Assembly (NCBI GenBank): GCA_012842765.1 | Contig: DUWJ01000402.1 | Span: forward strand, 1-6,784 | DNA: 6,784 nucleotides | Direction: 5' to 3' | From: Bacillota bacterium | Lineage (GTDB): Bacteria; Bacillota; DTU025 | In this document: one piece after another, positions 5,119-6,784 of the stretch | Position numbering within the stretch: the first letter of the stretch is position 1 | How the letters are laid out: every line of letters begins with the position of its first letter | Notes under the pieces: model-generated | What the model was told of the DNA's origin: nothing | The model's database searches: none | Seen by the model: the letters and a program-made list of their open reading frames with translations, nothing else | Made by a program: the position numbers and the translations under genes

Positions 5119-5990
5119 TACTTACCCTCCCGCTCTGCAATCCATTGGGCCATCGTATCGAGCACTTTGTCCTTTTCCGGCTCGTTCATGATCTCATGAT
5201 AAAGCCCGTCCCAGACTATCAACTTCTTATCGGTAGTCTCAGGCACATTTTCGTAGAACTTGATGGTAGCCTCTGTGGAACAGATCGGGTCATCTCCCCC
5301 AGGCATGAAAAGGCACGGAGTGACGATCGATTTCGCCAAGCTCTGCACATTCTTCATGGCCTTGTCGAACTCCACATAAAACTTGGTTGTGATCTTGGGG
5401 TAGCGAATTGGATCCTTCTTGTAGGCTTCCACTACATTCGAGTCATGAGAAAGCCCCTCTGCCGCTATCCCTGTGTCAACAGCCATCTTCGGGAAAAGCC
5501 ACGACATGAACGTGCCGAACCCCTTCTTTATCGGCGATACCCTCATTCGCAAAGCCAAACATGGCGAAGTCACTATCAAACCGTTTATCGTCTTCGGACG
5601 TCTGGCTGCATAGCCTAAGGCAATCAACCCGCCCATCGAATGCCCCACCAAGAAGCATTTCTTTCCGGGATTGCGGCCCTTGGCTCTACGGATCACAAAC
5701 CAAAGATCATCATAGAATTGTGAGAATTTGTTGACATGTCCCCGCACGCCTTCTGACTTGCCCTGCCCCCGGTGGTCATAGGCGTAAACAACATATCCTT
5801 TTTGGGCAAAGAACTTTGCAACATGCTCATACCTGCCTGAATGGTCTGCAAGCCCGTGTGCTATGACAATTGTGGAACGCGCCTTCAGAGCAGGTTCGCC
5901 CTCCAAACTCACGCCCTTCCACACCCGGCAAAAGAGTTCGACACCGTCTTGGGCCTTTAGCTTCTCTTCGGAATAGATGACTTCCGGCAT
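5118..5990 (-). CDS. alpha/beta hydrolase, monoacylglycerol-lipase-like (Hydrolase_4)
   Basis: This is a 290-residue serine hydrolase probably acting on esters such as monoacylglycerols or lysophospholipids in the cytoplasm; no signal peptide or membrane helix is seen. The family signature is clear: oxyanion HG in IAHGLADHSGRY (43-54), DHRGQGKSEG (72-81), nucleophile elbow GHSMGG with Ser118, acid Asp234 in PGGDDPICS and catalytic His265 in GLYHEIMNE. All three catalytic residues are present. The lid region (about 145-200) is basic near its start, as in lipid-handling members. ATG at 5990 is preceded at seven bases by GGGAGGG (6004-5998). Its TAG stop overlaps the GTG of the E1-like gene by one base, so the two are translationally coupled. 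The exact substrate cannot be read from the sequence. Confidence 0.92.
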   Translation of the reverse strand: MPEVIYSEEKLKAQDGVELFCRVWKGVSLEGEPALKARSTIVIAHGLADHSGRYEHVAKFFAQKGYVVYAYDHRGQGKSEGVRGHVNKFSQFYDDLWFVIRRAKGRNPGKKCFLVGHSMGGLIALGYAARRPKTINGLIVTSPCLALRMRVSPIKKGFGTFMSWLFPKMAVDTGIAAEGLSHDSNVVEAYKKDPIRYPKITTKFYVEFDKAMKNVQSLAKSIVTPCLFMPGGDDPICSTEATIKFYENVPETTDKKLIVWDGLYHEIMNEPEKDKVLDTMAQWIAEREGK

Positions 5991-6109
5991 ATGAAATCCC
6001 TCCCGCGGCGGCGGTCAGTGTTGCCTAGGGCATGGCGGAGCTATGTCAACCAACGCCTCAAGACACTGTTAATTTCCGCCCAATTCTTAAAAACCCCGGC
6101 CCCCCGCGG
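5991..6109 (-). other. spacer between tdh and the hydrolase gene
   Basis: These 119 bases separate two genes on the same strand. On the minus strand, G6-CC-G4 followed by TTTTT comes right after the tdh stop, but no real hairpin forms. A TTGACA (6049-6044) has no acceptable -10 box at the right distance. Whether tdh and the downstream pair form one operon is therefore undecided. Confidence 0.55.
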
Positions 6110-6784
6110 CTACGGATAGAGGATTACCTTGCCGCACTGGCCGGACATCATGAGCTCCATTCCTTCATCCAGATCATCCCATAGCGACATCTTGTGGGTT
6201 ATCACCGGCGTGATATCGAGGCCCGCCTTAAGCAGCGACCTTGCCTGGAACCAAGTCTCAAACATCCTGCGCCCATTTATGCCCTGAACAGTGGCGCTTT
6301 TGAATATGATCGCATTGGCCAGGTCCAACTTGATCGGCTCAGAAGGGATTCCCAGAAGTGATGCGAATCCCGCCTTTCGAAGGGCATCAAACCCCTGAAC
6401 AATAGCGCTGGGGCTTCCCGACATCTCCAGCAGCACGTCGGCGCCTACCCCTCCGGTGGCCTCGCGCACAGCAGCTACGGGATCCTCCCGCTTCGGGTTG
6501 ATCGCAAGATCTGCCCCAAGTTTGCAAGCCAAGTCAAGTCTGTAATCAGACACATCGGTTACGTACACCTCAGTAGCTCCGGCGGCTTTGGCGACACTGA
6601 TAGCGCACAAGCCGATTGGGCCCATTCCTGTTATAAGGACTGTTTTCCCCACAAGATCAGTGGCAAGTGTCGTATGGACTGCGTTGCCAAATGGGTCCTG
6701 AATCGCCGCTACCTCGTCCGATATATCGATATCCCATATCCAGCAATTGAACTCCGGAACAACAACATACTCTGCAAAACATCC
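6110..6784 (-). CDS. tdh: L-threonine 3-dehydrogenase, zinc-dependent MDR family (5' end outside window)
   Basis: The frame is open to the window edge and gives the last 224 residues of a protein that is normally about 340 long. The enzyme oxidises L-threonine with NAD+ to 2-amino-3-ketobutyrate, which Kbl then cleaves to glycine and acetyl-CoA. Visible family marks are GCFAEYVVVP, DPFGNAVHT, the NAD-binding GMGPIG (residues 53-58 of the fragment), the acidic residue in VTDVSDYRL that selects NAD over NADP, LEMSG, GINGRRMFETW and the end SGQCGKVILYP. These match the E. coli enzyme closely in order and spacing. The N-terminal zinc-binding part, about 120 residues, is outside the window. A GTG at 6652 is internal, because homology continues upstream of it. 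No terminator hairpin follows its TAG. Kbl is not seen and may lie upstream. Confidence 0.93.
   Translation of the reverse strand, partial: GCFAEYVVVPEFNCWIWDIDISDEVAAIQDPFGNAVHTTLATDLVGKTVLITGMGPIGLCAISVAKAAGATEVYVTDVSDYRLDLACKLGADLAINPKREDPVAAVREATGGVGADVLLEMSGSPSAIVQGFDALRKAGFASLLGIPSEPIKLDLANAIIFKSATVQGINGRRMFETWFQARSLLKAGLDITPVITHKMSLWDDLDEGMELMMSGQCGKVILYP

Noticed and set aside
5145..5618. 157-codon + strand open frame within the hydrolase gene
   Set aside because: It is the antisense shadow of a gene with an intact catalytic triad and a good ribosome-binding site.
6021..6049. Possible promoter of the hydrolase gene on the minus strand (TTGACA, 6049-6044)
   Set aside because: At 16 to 18 bases downstream there is only TAGGCA or AGGCAA, which is not a credible -10 box.
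6080..6109. G-rich tract plus T5 after tdh as an intrinsic terminator or G-quadruplex
   Set aside because: No complementary C-rich arm exists for a hairpin, and only two G-tracts lie close together, with a third about 14 bases away.
1..6784. CRISPR array, insertion sequence or prophage
   Set aside because: There are no regularly spaced repeats, transposase or integrase genes, terminal inverted repeats or phage genes in the window.

Overview
The window looks like chromosomal DNA of a Gram-positive-type bacterium, most likely an anaerobic member of the Bacillota. The reasons are strong GGAGG ribosome-binding sites on nearly every gene, TTG and GTG starts set by those sites, canonical TTGACA promoters, a CCA-encoding elongator tRNA-Met of Bacillus type, and a YtrA-type GntR/ABC operon. 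No species can be named from the sequence alone.

Left part (1-513): the first 132 bases read as the C-terminal tail of an unidentified + strand gene. A tRNA-Met(CAT) gene follows on the minus strand, with a textbook promoter and a strong intrinsic terminator.

Centre (679-3644): a four-gene + strand operon. It has a TTGACA-17-TATTAT promoter with two palindromic candidate operators over and just after the -10 box. The genes are a YtrA-like GntR repressor, an ABC ATPase, a six-helix ABC-2 type permease, and a membrane-anchored or secreted DUF4097-like beta-repeat protein. The first three genes overlap or nearly touch. The design suggests a ligand- or stress-induced, self-repressed envelope transporter, with the beta-repeat protein as an extracytoplasmic partner.

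Gap (3645-4206): 562 bases between convergent operons with no convincing gene. It holds a 13-bp bulged hairpin with an alternative competing fold, a 12-bp perfect palindrome and smaller hairpins.

Right part (4207-6784): three minus-strand genes. Reading in their direction they are the C-terminal two thirds of L-threonine 3-dehydrogenase (tdh), a monoacylglycerol-lipase-like alpha/beta hydrolase, and a ThiF/MoeB/HesA-type E1-like adenylyltransferase. The adenylyltransferase starts inside the hydrolase stop codon (TAGTG). It carries an unusual acidic, histidine-containing insertion of about 50 residues directly after the conserved cysteine position. The most notable points are this inserted E1-like enzyme coupled to a lipase-like hydrolase, and the double-operator control region of the ABC operon.
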